Part shown: one piece after another, positions 1-8,230 of the stretch
Numbering within the stretch: position 1 is the first letter of the stretch
How the letters are laid out: each line of letters opens with the position of its first letter
Origin: Paenibacillus terricola
Lineage (GTDB): Bacteria; Bacillota; Bacilli; Paenibacillales; Paenibacillaceae
Direction of reading: 5' to 3'
DNA length: 64,000 nt
Assembly (NCBI RefSeq): GCF_014779765.1
Contig: NZ_JACXZA010000005.1
Location: 124,001-188,000 of the forward strand
Made by a program: the position numbers and the translations under genes
Notes under the pieces: generated by a model
Seen by the model: only the letters and a program-made list of their open reading frames with translations
Database searches by the model: none
What the model was told of the DNA's origin: nothing

Positions 1-1176
1 TGGCAATCGGTATCCAACAAAAGCTCGAACATGAACGCATATATGCAAGAGAGCATCAGCGGCATTCGCGTTACGCAAATTTTCACGCGGGAGAAGCGCA
101 ACGAAGGCACATTCACACGTCTGTCCACGAACTATCGCAACGTGTGGATGAGAGCGATGTACTTCAACTTCTTGATCCCGTTCTCGGTTGATAACTTGGC
201 AACGATCGTTACGACGGCGATCTACTTCGTCGGTCTGGTTACGCTTGGTCCAGAAGAAATCACCTTCGGTGTCATTCTCGCGATGAGCAGCTACGCAGCG
301 CGCTTCTGGCAGCCGATTCTCAACTTGTCCAACTTGTACAACAGCTTCATCAACGCCGTCTCTTATCTCGAGCGTATCTTCGAAACGTTGGATGAGCCAG
401 TGACGGTCAGCGACATCCCGAATGCACGTGCACTGCCGCCGATCCAAGGCCGCATCACGTTCGACAACATGACCTTCGCTTACGATCCGGGTCATAACAT
501 CTTGGAGAACCTGACCTTTGATGTCCGAGCAGGCGAGAGCATCGCCCTCGTCGGCCCGACAGGCGCCGGCAAGACGACGGTCGTCAACCTGATCTCCCGC
601 TTCTACAACGTGTCCGATGGCCGCATCCTCATCGACGGTCACGACATTGCGGAAGTGAAGCTGGAATCGCTCCGCAGCCAGATGGGCATCATGCTGCAGG
701 ACAGCTTTATTTTCTCCGGTACGATTATGGACAACATCCGTTACGGTCGTCTGGACGCTACCGAAGAAGAGGTTATCGCAGCGGCTAAGACGGTCTGCGC
801 CGACGAGTTCATTCGAGAGTTCGAGAAAGGCTATATGACAGAGGTTAACGAACGCGGTTCGAAGCTGTCACAAGGCCAACGCCAGTTGATCTCGTTCGCT
901 CGTACGCTGCTCGCTAACCCGCGCATCCTCATTCTCGACGAAGCGACATCGTCGATCGATGCACGGACGGAACGCCTGCTGCAGAAAGGTCTCAATGAGC
1001 TTCTGAAAGGCCGTACTTCGTTCATCATCGCCCACCGTCTCTCGACGGTTAAGAACTGCGACCGTATCATGTACGTCGCGGATAAGGGCATTGCCGAGTC
1101 CGGCTCGCACGATGAGCTGATCGCGATGCGCGGCCGCTACTACAAGCTGTACACGGCGCAGAAGATGGAAGCTTAA
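1..1176 (+). CDS. ABC exporter, fused membrane and ATPase domains (5' partial)
   Basis: The C-terminal part of a half-size ABC exporter of the MdlB/LmrA type, which uses ATP to move lipids, drugs or peptides across the membrane. The reading frame is open from base 1, so the start codon lies outside the window. The first 140 or so residues are the end of the membrane domain, including the conserved ISGIRVTQ loop and hydrophobic helices. The ATPase domain follows, counting from the first codon here: Walker A GPTGAGKTT near 185, signature LSQGQ near 289, Walker B ILILDEATSS near 311, and the H-loop histidine (IAHRLST) near 345. All catalytic motifs are intact. Such proteins often work as heterodimers, so a partner gene just upstream is likely. 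A strong hairpin terminator follows. The substrate cannot be told from sequence. Confidence 0.95.
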   Translation, partial: WQSVSNKSSNMNAYMQESISGIRVTQIFTREKRNEGTFTRLSTNYRNVWMRAMYFNFLIPFSVDNLATIVTTAIYFVGLVTLGPEEITFGVILAMSSYAARFWQPILNLSNLYNSFINAVSYLERIFETLDEPVTVSDIPNARALPPIQGRITFDNMTFAYDPGHNILENLTFDVRAGESIALVGPTGAGKTTVVNLISRFYNVSDGRILIDGHDIAEVKLESLRSQMGIMLQDSFIFSGTIMDNIRYGRLDATEEEVIAAAKTVCADEFIREFEKGYMTEVNERGSKLSQGQRQLISFARTLLANPRILILDEATSSIDARTERLLQKGLNELLKGRTSFIIAHRLSTVKNCDRIMYVADKGIAESGSHDELIAMRGRYYKLYTAQKMEA

Positions 1177-1205
1177 GCTCGAATGAGTTAGAATGTACAC
1201 AAGTG

Positions 1206-1238
1206 GCCCCCGATCTCGGCTGAGATTGGGGGCTTTTA
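1206..1238 (+). terminator. Rho-independent terminator of the ABC exporter
   Basis: A 12-bp stem (GCCCCCGATCTC with GAGATTGGGGGC, one G-T pair) with a 4-base loop, followed by TTTTA. It lies 30 bp after the exporter stop codon. Confidence 0.85.
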
Positions 1239-1263
1239 TAACATCGTACAGAGGTGATTATAG

Positions 1264-1467
1264 ATGAGCTTCATGCTTGAACGGATTACCGATAAGGTCG
1301 AATGCTTTGAGGCCTATGATATGAAGACGCTGGAGAAGAAGATCGAAGAGCAGATCGAGAAGAACAAATCGCTTATGCTGCAGGTGCACGCTGTCACGCA
1401 CAACGTTGTGTTTGATCAGAATCATAAGAAGATGCATTACAGCGCGGTGGTGCATTTTAAGGCGTAG
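1264..1467 (+). CDS. Cse60-like small sporulation protein (DUF2758 type)
   Basis: A 67-residue protein with a GAGGTGAT ribosome site just before the ATG. The pattern is a short beta strand (VECFEAYD), a lysine/glutamate-rich amphipathic helix (LEKKIEEQIEKN), then strands ending in SAVVHF. It matches my memory of Cse60, a roughly 60-residue protein made from a sigma-E promoter in Bacillus subtilis, whose molecular role is unknown. The family call rests on this layout and the closing SAVVxF strand, not on a search. It is a single gene between two hairpins. No promoter was resolved. Confidence 0.55.
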   Translation: MSFMLERITDKVECFEAYDMKTLEKKIEEQIEKNKSLMLQVHAVTHNVVFDQNHKKMHYSAVVHFKA

Positions 1468-1493
1468 ATCATCATTCCTTTAACTAGCAAGCG

Positions 1494-1533
1494 AACGCGG
1501 CATGCTCAATTGAACGTTTGGGCATACCGCGTT
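1494..1533. terminator. Bidirectional terminator between convergent genes
   Basis: A near-perfect 16-bp inverted repeat (AACGCGGCATGCTCAA with TTGGGCATACCGCGTT) lies between the plus-strand Cse60-like gene and the minus-strand gene ending at 1576. There is only a short T-rich flank, so efficiency is uncertain. Confidence 0.6.
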
Positions 1534-1575
1534 GTTTGTGACGAGGACATATTTCACACAGCTCACCACTAACTC

Positions 1576-2946
1576 TTAAACCTTAGATAGCTCGTCCAGG
1601 AAGGCTGGTCTCTTGCTATGTTCGTTTCTTAGCTTTCCGACGATCTGAGACTGACCTGACGAGTCGAAAACCTTACGATAACGTTTAATCATAGCGCACA
1701 CTTGCTTATATTCTTTACGATTGGTGGATGAACCCGCTGCTTTATAGATATAGTTGCTATAAATTCGTTCCACTTCCTCATTGTAGTCAGCAGACAACCT
1801 TGCAGCATAATTCTCTATTGCGGAAGGATTCGATCTCACATAGGCTAACATTTCGTCCCGATCATCCTTATCAGAGATCAACTTCAGATAGACATCACGT
1901 GTTCGCCAATTTCCGCTCTTCTTCAGTTCGATCAAGATGGCTCGATAGAAGTCCTCTTTATCTCCTTCCGCTAGAGACTCCAGCTCTTGATAGTACGTAT
2001 AATCTCCATTTAATAAAAGCTCCTGTGCCAACTGCATCTGTTCGTTGCGAAGGGAAAGCTTCTTGTAAGCGGCATAACGGTAATTTTGCCACTTAGACAT
2101 TAATCCCGCAAGCCTCTGATCCTGTTGTTCTCCCTCTTCAGCTAATTGAATCACACGACGATAATCTTTACCTCTCAACGCTTGTTCAATTGCAAGCTCT
2201 CGGAAAGATGAGTATTGAAGATGCTCCTCCATAAACTTGTTCACTTCCTCTAGGGAGCCATAGTCCTTGAGGAGCTGAAATAATAGCTGAAGCAGAGCCT
2301 CAACTGTGTAATCCCCATACTTCATCTGAGCAGCAACAGCGATCTTCTGCTCGATAGCTTCCTTTAACTGTTGTCTGAAGCTCTGTTCACACGCAAACTC
2401 GGTACAAATTTGGAGCATATCCGTCTCAAAATTGTCCCAGCCTTCAAAAATATCGCTGTTACATACGTTTAGCAGACGCTCGAATATATTTGCCTGGGAA
2501 GAGAGATCTTCATCCTGTAGGCCGCTCACGATTGCTCGAATACGTTCCAAGCATTCTTCCACCAGCATGCCGATATCGCCGTTCGAATCATCCGCATATT
2601 GGAACGACGCCACGCCTTCTCTCAGCACCATCAAGACAACTTCTAGTGCCGATCCGCTGTCCATTTCGCTATCCGCTTCATCCAACAGGTTCAGCATATC
2701 CTGTGCAAAAAGATGCGTATCACGATATGGAATGAATCCTTCTTCTCCCGTGTATTTATCCACAATGGCGTCCATCAGCTTTTTAAGTAACGCAAGCTGC
2801 TGAGCACCATCTTTGCCTTGAACATATTTCACCAACAAACTGTTCTTGAATAGATCATCCTGCTCTGCAAGCTTGACAATGATGCGAATCAGTTCTTCTT
2901 TGGACAATTCATTCAAAACTTTTATTACATCCTGTTGTCTCTTCAT
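1576..2946 (-). CDS. Helical repeat protein of unknown function
   Basis: A 456-residue soluble protein without signal peptide or membrane helix. It is nearly all alpha-helical: repeated pairs of amphipathic helices (for example LLKKLMDAIVDKY and LEEVNKFMEEHLQYSSFRELAIEQAL) suggest a HEAT/TPR-like solenoid. The opening, with a leucine/lysine-rich helix (SKEELIRIIVKLAEQDDLFKNSLL), resembles the regions that follow SWIM zinc fingers in some Firmicute proteins. No CxC(x)nCxH motif is visible here, so that link is weak. The start ATG is preceded by GGGAGTGGATTAG. It stands alone and converges on the Cse60-like gene. I do not recognise a specific function. Confidence 0.75.
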   Translation of the reverse strand: MKRQQDVIKVLNELSKEELIRIIVKLAEQDDLFKNSLLVKYVQGKDGAQQLALLKKLMDAIVDKYTGEEGFIPYRDTHLFAQDMLNLLDEADSEMDSGSALEVVLMVLREGVASFQYADDSNGDIGMLVEECLERIRAIVSGLQDEDLSSQANIFERLLNVCNSDIFEGWDNFETDMLQICTEFACEQSFRQQLKEAIEQKIAVAAQMKYGDYTVEALLQLLFQLLKDYGSLEEVNKFMEEHLQYSSFRELAIEQALRGKDYRRVIQLAEEGEQQDQRLAGLMSKWQNYRYAAYKKLSLRNEQMQLAQELLLNGDYTYYQELESLAEGDKEDFYRAILIELKKSGNWRTRDVYLKLISDKDDRDEMLAYVRSNPSAIENYAARLSADYNEEVERIYSNYIYKAAGSSTNRKEYKQVCAMIKRYRKVFDSSGQSQIVGKLRNEHSKRPAFLDELSKV

Positions 2947-3083
2947 CTAATCCACTCCCGTTACTCCCGACTGTGATTCAGAAACAAGTAACACCATATT
3001 GTGATCTGTCTGCCTCGACATTAATGATACAAGCCACTACTCTAAGTTGTAAATCGTATTAGCCGTTCCTCTTGGAATACAAA

Positions 3084-3119
3084 ACATCGGCTCCGCAGCA
3101 AACGCCGCAGAGCCGATGT
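3084..3119 (-). terminator. Terminator of the sigma-factor operon
   Basis: On the minus strand, ACATCGGCTC and GAGCCGATGT form a 10-bp stem, with a further G/C-rich inner stem around TTTG, and TTTTG follows. It lies 34 bp after the stop of the gene ending at 3153. Confidence 0.85.
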
Positions 3120-3152
3120 AGCAATCGATTGTATCTTTACTCAAGCATCTTA

Positions 3153-4217
3153 TTACTCCGCATACTTAATCTGGCTCAGCTCAATGAAGTCATCCGCCGC
3201 AAGGAAGGTGTTGCCGCCTTCAAGGGCTGCAGCCGCACGAAGCTCGCGCGTCTCGCCATCTGCCGTCGTTGCCTCCGTGCCGCGCAACTTCAGGCTGTAC
3301 AGGACATCTTCTCCGCTTCGAACCTCAATGTTCTTCGCTGTCGCATTCCACTTGATCTCGTAGCCAAGCGACTCTGCCAGCTTGCGCAGCGGCAGCATGA
3401 GCTGGCCGTCCTTCACGAATGGCGCTTCGCCTTCGGAGAGCGCTACTTTCTCGCCATTCACGGACACCCCATCGAGATTCGCCGATACATAACCTTTGTA
3501 GCTGTATGGGAATACCATCACCTTAGCTGCAGCGTTCGAAGCCTTCACGCCGTCGATTGCTGCCGTCTCCCAGACCAGCACCTTCTGGCCAGGAATCAGC
3601 ATGTCGGCTGTAATGATATTTTTCGTCAGATAGGGGTTTAGCGTCGTGTCTGCCGTTACCGTGAATTCCGTGTCGCGATTCGTTCCGACTACAACCGAGC
3701 CGTCCTCACCCTTCGTTACGCGTTCGATCTCAGCAAATGTCGGTACCGCGAAGTCAGCCGGAATGCCTGCAAGGATCAGCTCCGCATGGGACATTGGCGG
3801 CAAGCTCATCGTCATGGCAGGACCTACGTAAGCATACAAAATTTCATTCTCGCGAATGTCCGATAGCTTCATCGGCATGCCCGTTATGGCATTCAGAATT
3901 CGCGTATCTTCGCTAACGTTCACAATGATCGATGGGATATCGCCGTTCTCTTTATCATGGCCGAGCAGGATTCTCTTCTCTTCAATCTTAGTCGCCTCGC
4001 CATATACTTGGACGGAAGGCAGTCGATGCGTCTGCCCAATCTCATACAGCGGAGCGCTGATTGGCACTGCTTCAATCGGGGCACTGATTGGTACAGCTGT
4101 GATAGGCGCGCTAATCGGCATGATCTCAACTTGTTGCGCAGCTGCAATCGAGGCTCCACCCGTCAGGCAGGATACCGTTGTTAGGACTACAAAAGCTTTC
4201 TTCATCTTCTTGTTCAT
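3153..4217 (-). CDS. Exported protein with copper-amine-oxidase N-like (stalk) domain
   Basis: A 354-residue secreted protein. A signal peptide covers about residues 1-27 (lysines, hydrophobic core, cut near AAA-QQ). A repetitive stretch follows (ISAPITAVPISAPIEAVPI, about 34-57) that looks like a flexible linker. The C-terminal 110 residues (VKDGQLMLPLRKLAESLGYEIKWN onward) have the pattern of the copper amine oxidase N-terminal domain, a common stalk module of Paenibacillus cell-surface proteins with no oxidase activity of its own. AAAGGAT precedes the ATG. It is the last gene of a three-gene operon with an ECF sigma factor and a membrane protein, 18 bp downstream of the latter, so it is probably made with them. 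It may sense or shape the cell envelope; that is inference. Confidence 0.85.
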   Translation of the reverse strand: MNKKMKKAFVVLTTVSCLTGGASIAAAQQVEIMPISAPITAVPISAPIEAVPISAPLYEIGQTHRLPSVQVYGEATKIEEKRILLGHDKENGDIPSIIVNVSEDTRILNAITGMPMKLSDIRENEILYAYVGPAMTMSLPPMSHAELILAGIPADFAVPTFAEIERVTKGEDGSVVVGTNRDTEFTVTADTTLNPYLTKNIITADMLIPGQKVLVWETAAIDGVKASNAAAKVMVFPYSYKGYVSANLDGVSVNGEKVALSEGEAPFVKDGQLMLPLRKLAESLGYEIKWNATAKNIEVRSGEDVLYSLKLRGTEATTADGETRELRAAAALEGGNTFLAADDFIELSQIKYAE

Positions 4218-4235
4218 TGTCGTTCATCCTTTCGA

Positions 4236-5213
4236 TTATTGATTATTTGATTGAAATAAATAGGAATATGTTGTAACCCAATCATCGGACAACTTGTATT
4301 GGCTATCCCCAATAGAGATTAGGCGCAGCCGAGGCGTCAGCAGCATATCGATTGCCGTGCCGTCTTTCAACACTACGCGAAGCTTATACGTCTCGCCTGG
4401 AACTCTTGCCTTCGCCAGTTGTTCGTACTGCTCATTCGTCAGTTTGCCTGCCGACTCGAATGCGGCAATATGTTTGACCCACTCGCGAACTTCCTTCTCG
4501 ATGCTCCACGCATGCAGCAGCTGGCTGCCGGTATATTCCAACAGTTCCACTCGCTCCACCAGCTTGTTCAAGCGAGCAGCCGCTACATAATCTTTAGCCG
4601 CGATGGCGCTATCGTCTGTATGACCTACTAGCTGGACAATATAATAGCGATCATCTCGTGCGACAGCTAATCGGAAAGCAGGATCATAGCCGGGCAGCTT
4701 GTAAAGAATGCCTTCCGTCATATACGTCGTGCCGAAATCCCGGCTCGCGTATCCATTCGTTCCGCCGTTCTGCATATCCACCGTAATGTCATACTCCAGC
4801 TTCCCGAGCGGCTCGCTCTCTTCCAGCTTCAACTCCGATAGGTCATACGGCTGGCCGTTGTTCAGGAACTCGTACCGACTGCCGTTGTAATTCAGAAACT
4901 TACGGACTTCGCCTAACTGAGGTAAATGGAGTCCACGTGGACTGATATCTATCGACATTGGCACAGGAGTGACGATAGGCTTAAGCACGACAATGGCAGG
5001 CTCCTCTTCCCCGTTCATGAGCAATGGCAGACCGAATCCGATAAGCAGCGCACCCAGCATAGCCGGCAACGCAATGCGATAACTCCAGCGCCATTGCCGC
5101 TTCTGCTTCGACTTCGCTTCGGACGGATTCATAATTCGCTGCAGCATTCTCTCCGTCTGCGTGTTCGTAGGACCTATACGGGCCAGGCGTTCGAGCAGTT
5201 CCTTCTCAGTCAT
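4236..5213 (-). CDS. Single-pass membrane protein, probable anti-sigma factor
   Basis: About 325 residues. The cytoplasmic N-terminus (about 1-45, helical, basic at the end: KSKQKRQWRW) leads into one membrane helix (IALPAMLGALLIGFGLPLL), then a 250-residue outside domain rich in strands and DDRYYIV-type segments. The ATG at 5213 overlaps the stop of the upstream sigma gene. A GTG at 5222 is also possible, but AGGCGGTGA sits better for the ATG. An ECF sigma gene overlapping a membrane protein with a short cytoplasmic head is the usual arrangement for a sigma/anti-sigma pair. I see no zinc-binding HxxxCxxC motif, so it is not a classic ZAS anti-sigma. Function is inferred from position. Confidence 0.7.
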   Translation of the reverse strand: MTEKELLERLARIGPTNTQTERMLQRIMNPSEAKSKQKRQWRWSYRIALPAMLGALLIGFGLPLLMNGEEEPAIVVLKPIVTPVPMSIDISPRGLHLPQLGEVRKFLNYNGSRYEFLNNGQPYDLSELKLEESEPLGKLEYDITVDMQNGGTNGYASRDFGTTYMTEGILYKLPGYDPAFRLAVARDDRYYIVQLVGHTDDSAIAAKDYVAAARLNKLVERVELLEYTGSQLLHAWSIEKEVREWVKHIAAFESAGKLTNEQYEQLAKARVPGETYKLRVVLKDGTAIDMLLTPRLRLISIGDSQYKLSDDWVTTYSYLFQSNNQ

Positions 5214-5703
5214 CGCTATCACCGCCTATCCTCAGCTTCAAGAGCTTTCTGCCCGTATGCAGCTGCGTGCGGACCGTCGCCTCATTCACGGCAAGCAGCT
5301 CCGCGATCTCCTTCGTCTTGTAACCCTCGTAATAAAACAAATATATCGGAAGCCGGTATTTGGCAGGCAGGGCCAGTACCTCGCCAAGCGTATCGTCATG
5401 CTTAAGCTGTTCTGTCAGCAGCTTCTGATCGGTCTCCTCAAGCGATGTCCGCATGCGCCTCCACCAGTGCTTCAGCACATTGCGGCTGTGGTTGCGGGCA
5501 GTAACGATCAACCAAGCTTTCTCATGTTCATGATCGCGAAAAGCTACGTCCGACTGCATCAGCTTCAGGAAGACGGTCTGCGTCACTTCTTCCGCGTCGA
5601 CCACGTTCTTCAGCAGCATGAAGCTGACTTTGTAGACGGTGTGGACATGACGCTGGTAGATTTGAGTGATGTCCTTGCTCGTACGCCGCAAGGGCTCCTC
5701 CAT
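5206..5703 (-). CDS. ECF-family RNA polymerase sigma factor
   Basis: A 165-residue sigma-70 family factor of extracytoplasmic-function type. Region 2 is seen at about residues 15-80 (DAEEVTQTVFLKLMQ is the core-binding and -10 recognition helix). Region 4 is at about 110-160 (LPAKYRLPIYLFYYEGYKTKEIAELL, then the recognition helix NEATVRTQLHTGRKLLK). There is no region 3, as expected. The ATG is preceded by AAGGGGGTC. The stop overlaps the start of the membrane protein downstream, which suggests translational coupling and control by that protein. ECF operons are usually autoregulated, but I could not pick out a convincing promoter. Confidence 0.92.
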   Translation of the reverse strand: MEEPLRRTSKDITQIYQRHVHTVYKVSFMLLKNVVDAEEVTQTVFLKLMQSDVAFRDHEHEKAWLIVTARNHSRNVLKHWWRRMRTSLEETDQKLLTEQLKHDDTLGEVLALPAKYRLPIYLFYYEGYKTKEIAELLAVNEATVRTQLHTGRKLLKLRIGGDSDD

Positions 5704-5803
5704 GATGAATGACCCCCTTCTCTAGTAACACAAACGAGATGCATGAAATGTTTGGTGCAGCTTAGAAAAAATTGATATGAACATTCGGTGGCAAAATGAA
5801 AAA

Positions 5804-5833
5804 GACCCCCGATCTCGATGGAGATCGGGGGTC
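5804..5833 (-). terminator. Terminator of the SUMF1-like lipoprotein gene
   Basis: A perfect 13-bp stem (GACCCCCGATCTC with GAGATCGGGGGTC) and a 4-base loop. On the minus strand it is followed by TTTTTCATTTTG. It contains the same CCCCCGATCTC arm as the terminator at 1206. Confidence 0.9.
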
Positions 5834-5910
5834 TTGCGCAACGAATAAGCATTCCTACGTTCCTGTGCCTGCAGGAAGATCAATCCTTATTCGCCGTCCT
5901 TAACATGCTT

Positions 5911-6789
5911 CTATGCATTCCGACATACTCGAAACCCTTGATCAGGGCCAAATCCGCTCGCCTCGAACTTGCCCCGGTAAGAAACCTCGTTGCTCACCAC
6001 GTCGCCCAGCCAGCCGCCGCCCTTCACCACGCGCATAGCGCCGCTGCTATTGTCCAAGCCGTCTCCGTACCAGTTCCAGCTCCACTCTCTAATATTGCCT
6101 GACATATCGTAGAGCCCGAGCTCATTGGGCTTCTTGCTGCCAATGTATTTCGTCGTATTGAGATTGGATTCGATGATCGGCCAGTTCCAGTCGCCCGACA
6201 GATACTTCGTACCCGCGTTTCTCCAGTTCCACGACACCTCGTCCGGAGCGTTGCTTCCGCTATACGTATAGCTCTGACTCAACTGGCCTCCGCTTGCAGC
6301 GTACTCCCATTCCGCTTCCGACGGCAGTCGATAGCCGTTGGCGTCGGCATTCGTTGTTACGATCCATTTGATCGTATCGTATTCGCTCTTATTGTTCGGA
6401 TCCTGCTTGCTCTTGTCGATCGTATAATACGGCGTTAACCCTTCCCTGACGCTTTTCTTGTTGCAGTACTCGATAGCGTCATACCAGCTCACCATCTCAA
6501 CCGGTCGATCGCCGCCCTTAAACTGCGATGGATTGGTCCCCATGACCTCAATCCATTCGCGCTGGGTTACTTCGTACTGACCGATATAAAAGTCAGGCAA
6601 TGTAATGGATTGCCCATAGAAGTTGGACTTAGTATCCTTGAATGTTCCGCCTTTAACAAGAATGAGCTGACCGGCCTTGGCTTGATCCGCATCGGACTTC
6701 GGCGGCGTATTCGCAGGCGAGGCTTGCGAACAAGCGCTGATGGCGGCAGCTAGTAGGATCATTGCCACGCTAACGGATAACCTTCTCAT
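5911..6789 (-). CDS. SUMF1/formylglycine-generating-enzyme-like lipoprotein
   Basis: About 292 residues. The ATG at 6789 has GGGAGAT six bases upstream; an ATG 15 bases earlier overlaps this site and is less likely. A lipoprotein signal ends in the lipobox ISAC, so the protein should be anchored outside the cell. The rest is a SUMF1 (FGE-sulfatase) fold: GGTFKD near the start, YEVTQREWIEVMG, PVEMVSWYDAIEYCNK, YRLPSEAEWEYAASGG, GLYDMSGNIREW and the end motif GFRVCRNA. The paired copper-binding cysteines near the C-terminus that true formylglycine generators use are not both present: the segment before GFR has no cysteine. A non-catalytic or carbohydrate-binding role is more likely. It is downstream of xynA on the same strand, 98 bp away, with a hairpin between. 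Confidence 0.85.
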   Translation of the reverse strand: MRRLSVSVAMILLAAAISACSQASPANTPPKSDADQAKAGQLILVKGGTFKDTKSNFYGQSITLPDFYIGQYEVTQREWIEVMGTNPSQFKGGDRPVEMVSWYDAIEYCNKKSVREGLTPYYTIDKSKQDPNNKSEYDTIKWIVTTNADANGYRLPSEAEWEYAASGGQLSQSYTYSGSNAPDEVSWNWRNAGTKYLSGDWNWPIIESNLNTTKYIGSKKPNELGLYDMSGNIREWSWNWYGDGLDNSSGAMRVVKGGGWLGDVVSNEVSYRGKFEASGFGPDQGFRVCRNA

Positions 6790-6838
6790 CTCGATATCTC
6801 CCATTGGCTTGTCTACAAAAGCATTCGGAAGTGCTTAA

Positions 6839-6863
6839 GACCGCCGGCGGTGAGCCGGCAGTC
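6839..6863 (-). terminator. Hairpin after xynA
   Basis: A 10-bp stem, GACTGCCGGC with GCCGGCGGTC on the minus strand, with a 5-base loop. It lies just after the xylanase stop. The following T-tract is poor (TTAAG), so it may only partly stop transcription into the lipoprotein gene. Confidence 0.5.
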
Positions 6864-6886
6864 CTTCGCCATCCGATTATTGCCGA

Positions 6887-7522
6887 TTACCAGACCGTTA
6901 CGTTCGAGCTGCCGCTGCTTTGGTAGCCTTCCGTCGCCAGAACCTGATAAGTCCAGCTGCTGCCCAGATTCATGCCTTTGCTCTTCCATGCGTTAACGTG
7001 ATTAGCGAATGTGATCGCAACGTTGCTGCCCGTTGCACGCTTCGACTGACGAACGCTCCAGTACTGCGTAAACGTTGCCGTGCCATCGATGGAAGGCGCA
7101 TTATAACGAGTAGCCGTGTAGATATCGTACGTGCCGCCGTCGCTCGATACCGACCCTTTGTACGTTCCCGTAGGACGATAGGTGCCCCAGCTATCTACAA
7201 CATAATACTCAATGAGCGAATTGCGAGTCCAGCCATAGAGCGTCAGATAGCCATTGCCAGATGGCGCCCATACGCCCGCATTGTAGTTGATCGTCCGTGT
7301 AGGTGAGCCTACGGTCCAACCCTTGCCGACGACAAAATTGCCGGTGTTAGACCAATTGACGCTGTAATTGCCGCCAGAACCGTTCACCGCGTTAACCGTG
7401 CCGCCGCCGTCCGTCCAATTCTGCCAATAATCAGTTGCCGCACTTGAAGTTGCCGCAAACATGCCCATGCTCATTGTTGCTGCCAGAACAGTCAAAACCG
7501 CTTTCTTCGTCCATTTCATCAT
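6887..7522 (-). CDS. xynA: Endo-1,4-beta-xylanase, glycoside hydrolase family 11
   Basis: A 211-residue secreted xylanase that hydrolyses internal beta-1,4 bonds of xylan. The signal peptide covers about residues 1-28 ([20 protein letters not shown], cut near SSAA). The mature part starts [12 protein letters not shown], as in well-known GH11 enzymes, and keeps the jelly-roll landmarks. The nucleophile glutamate is in [13 protein letters not shown], the thumb is near [11 protein letters not shown], and the acid/base glutamate is in [13 protein letters not shown]. Its length is normal for a single-domain GH11 without a binding module. AGGAGG lies eight bases before the ATG at 7522; a GTG at 7525 is too close to it. 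A cre-like site lies about 220 bp upstream, suggesting carbon catabolite repression. Confidence 0.97.
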   Translation of the reverse strand: MMKWTKKAVLTVLAATMSMGMFAATSSAATDYWQNWTDGGGTVNAVNGSGGNYSVNWSNTGNFVVGKGWTVGSPTRTINYNAGVWAPSGNGYLTLYGWTRNSLIEYYVVDSWGTYRPTGTYKGSVSSDGGTYDIYTATRYNAPSIDGTATFTQYWSVRQSKRATGSNVAITFANHVNAWKSKGMNLGSSWTYQVLATEGYQSSGSSNVTVW

Positions 7523-7744
7523 CACTATAACCTCCTAATATTGTATTAAATGTCACTTGCTGCGAGCATCCTGCATAGCCGTTACCTTAACTCGAGGATC
7601 GATTCTAGCTGCAGAGCCTTCTTCGTAACGTGACATAACGCAATGTTATCAGCTTGTCCCCCTTTCGGAATGAGTAATAAAGGCCTGAATCATGTTACGC
7701 CTTGTAAGTTAGCCGTTCTCTCTTGGTGCATCTAGATATTACCA

Positions 7745-7758
7745 AGTAAGCGCATACA
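7745..7758 (-). promoter_or_regulatory. Possible cre (CcpA) site upstream of xynA
   Basis: Minus-strand TGTATGCGCTTACT differs from the cre consensus TGNAARCGNWWWCA at two positions. Xylan genes in Bacilli are commonly repressed through CcpA. The distance of about 220 bp from the start codon makes this tentative. The rest of 7523-7813 shows no gene that I can support. Confidence 0.3.
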
Positions 7759-7813
7759 AAACACTTTACAAATTTAAGAGTAAGCTTTGTTTTCTATAGA
7801 TATTTTTAAGAGG

Positions 7814-7860
7814 AATAAGAAGAAGACGCCCAGGTCAGTCCAGGGCGTCTTCTTCTTATT
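7814..7860. terminator. Strong bidirectional terminator
   Basis: A perfect 18-bp stem (AATAAGAAGAAGACGCCC and its complement) with an 11-base loop, with T-rich arms in both directions. It lies downstream of the small exported-peptide gene and upstream of the xynA promoter region. Confidence 0.85.
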
Positions 7861-7911
7861 GTTCATTTCGGTTTCAGCCCGAGGTATGATGCGGTTAACG
7901 GACAACGCCCC

Positions 7912-8112
7912 TCACACAGGAGCAGCGTATCTGCCGCCGCTCAGCACGCTCCTAAGTTTGCTGCCATTGCCTATGCGTGGGCTGCGCCAGAAGGCTACTC
8001 GTTGGAAGTGCTGCAGCAAAATTGACGATGCGACCTCGGCAACTCGATCTGCGGCAGGAACGACAGCCACTGCGAGCAGCAGAGATAGGAGGATGCTTAG
8101 AAACCTTGTCAT
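7912..8112 (-). CDS. Small exported peptide of unknown function
   Basis: A 66-residue product. The ATG at 8112 has GCAGGTG upstream at normal spacing. The first 21 residues (MTRFLSILLSLLLAVAVVPAA) form a clean signal peptide. The rest is about 45 residues, basic (RVAFWRSPRIGNGSKLRSVLSGG), with no motif known to me. The strong terminator at 7814-7860 follows. It could be a secreted or surface peptide. The signal peptide plus ribosome site argue for a real gene, but short length and lack of recognised homologs keep confidence modest. Confidence 0.45.
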   Translation of the reverse strand: MTRFLSILLSLLLAVAVVPAADRVAEVASSILLQHFQRVAFWRSPRIGNGSKLRSVLSGGRYAAPV

Positions 8113-8230
8113 AAGTACACCTGCTTTACTATTGGATTTGCGAATTTCCACTGAGCGGATTACGAAGATGCCTTTTTATCGCCATATACGGCCTAGGGAG
8201 GATCACCCACTCCACTAGCGTCTCTATTGT

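Noticed and set aside
7787-8218. A 143-codon plus-strand gene over the small exported peptide
   Set aside because: It runs through a strong terminator hairpin and has biased, domain-free sequence. The minus-strand frame has a signal peptide and ribosome site.
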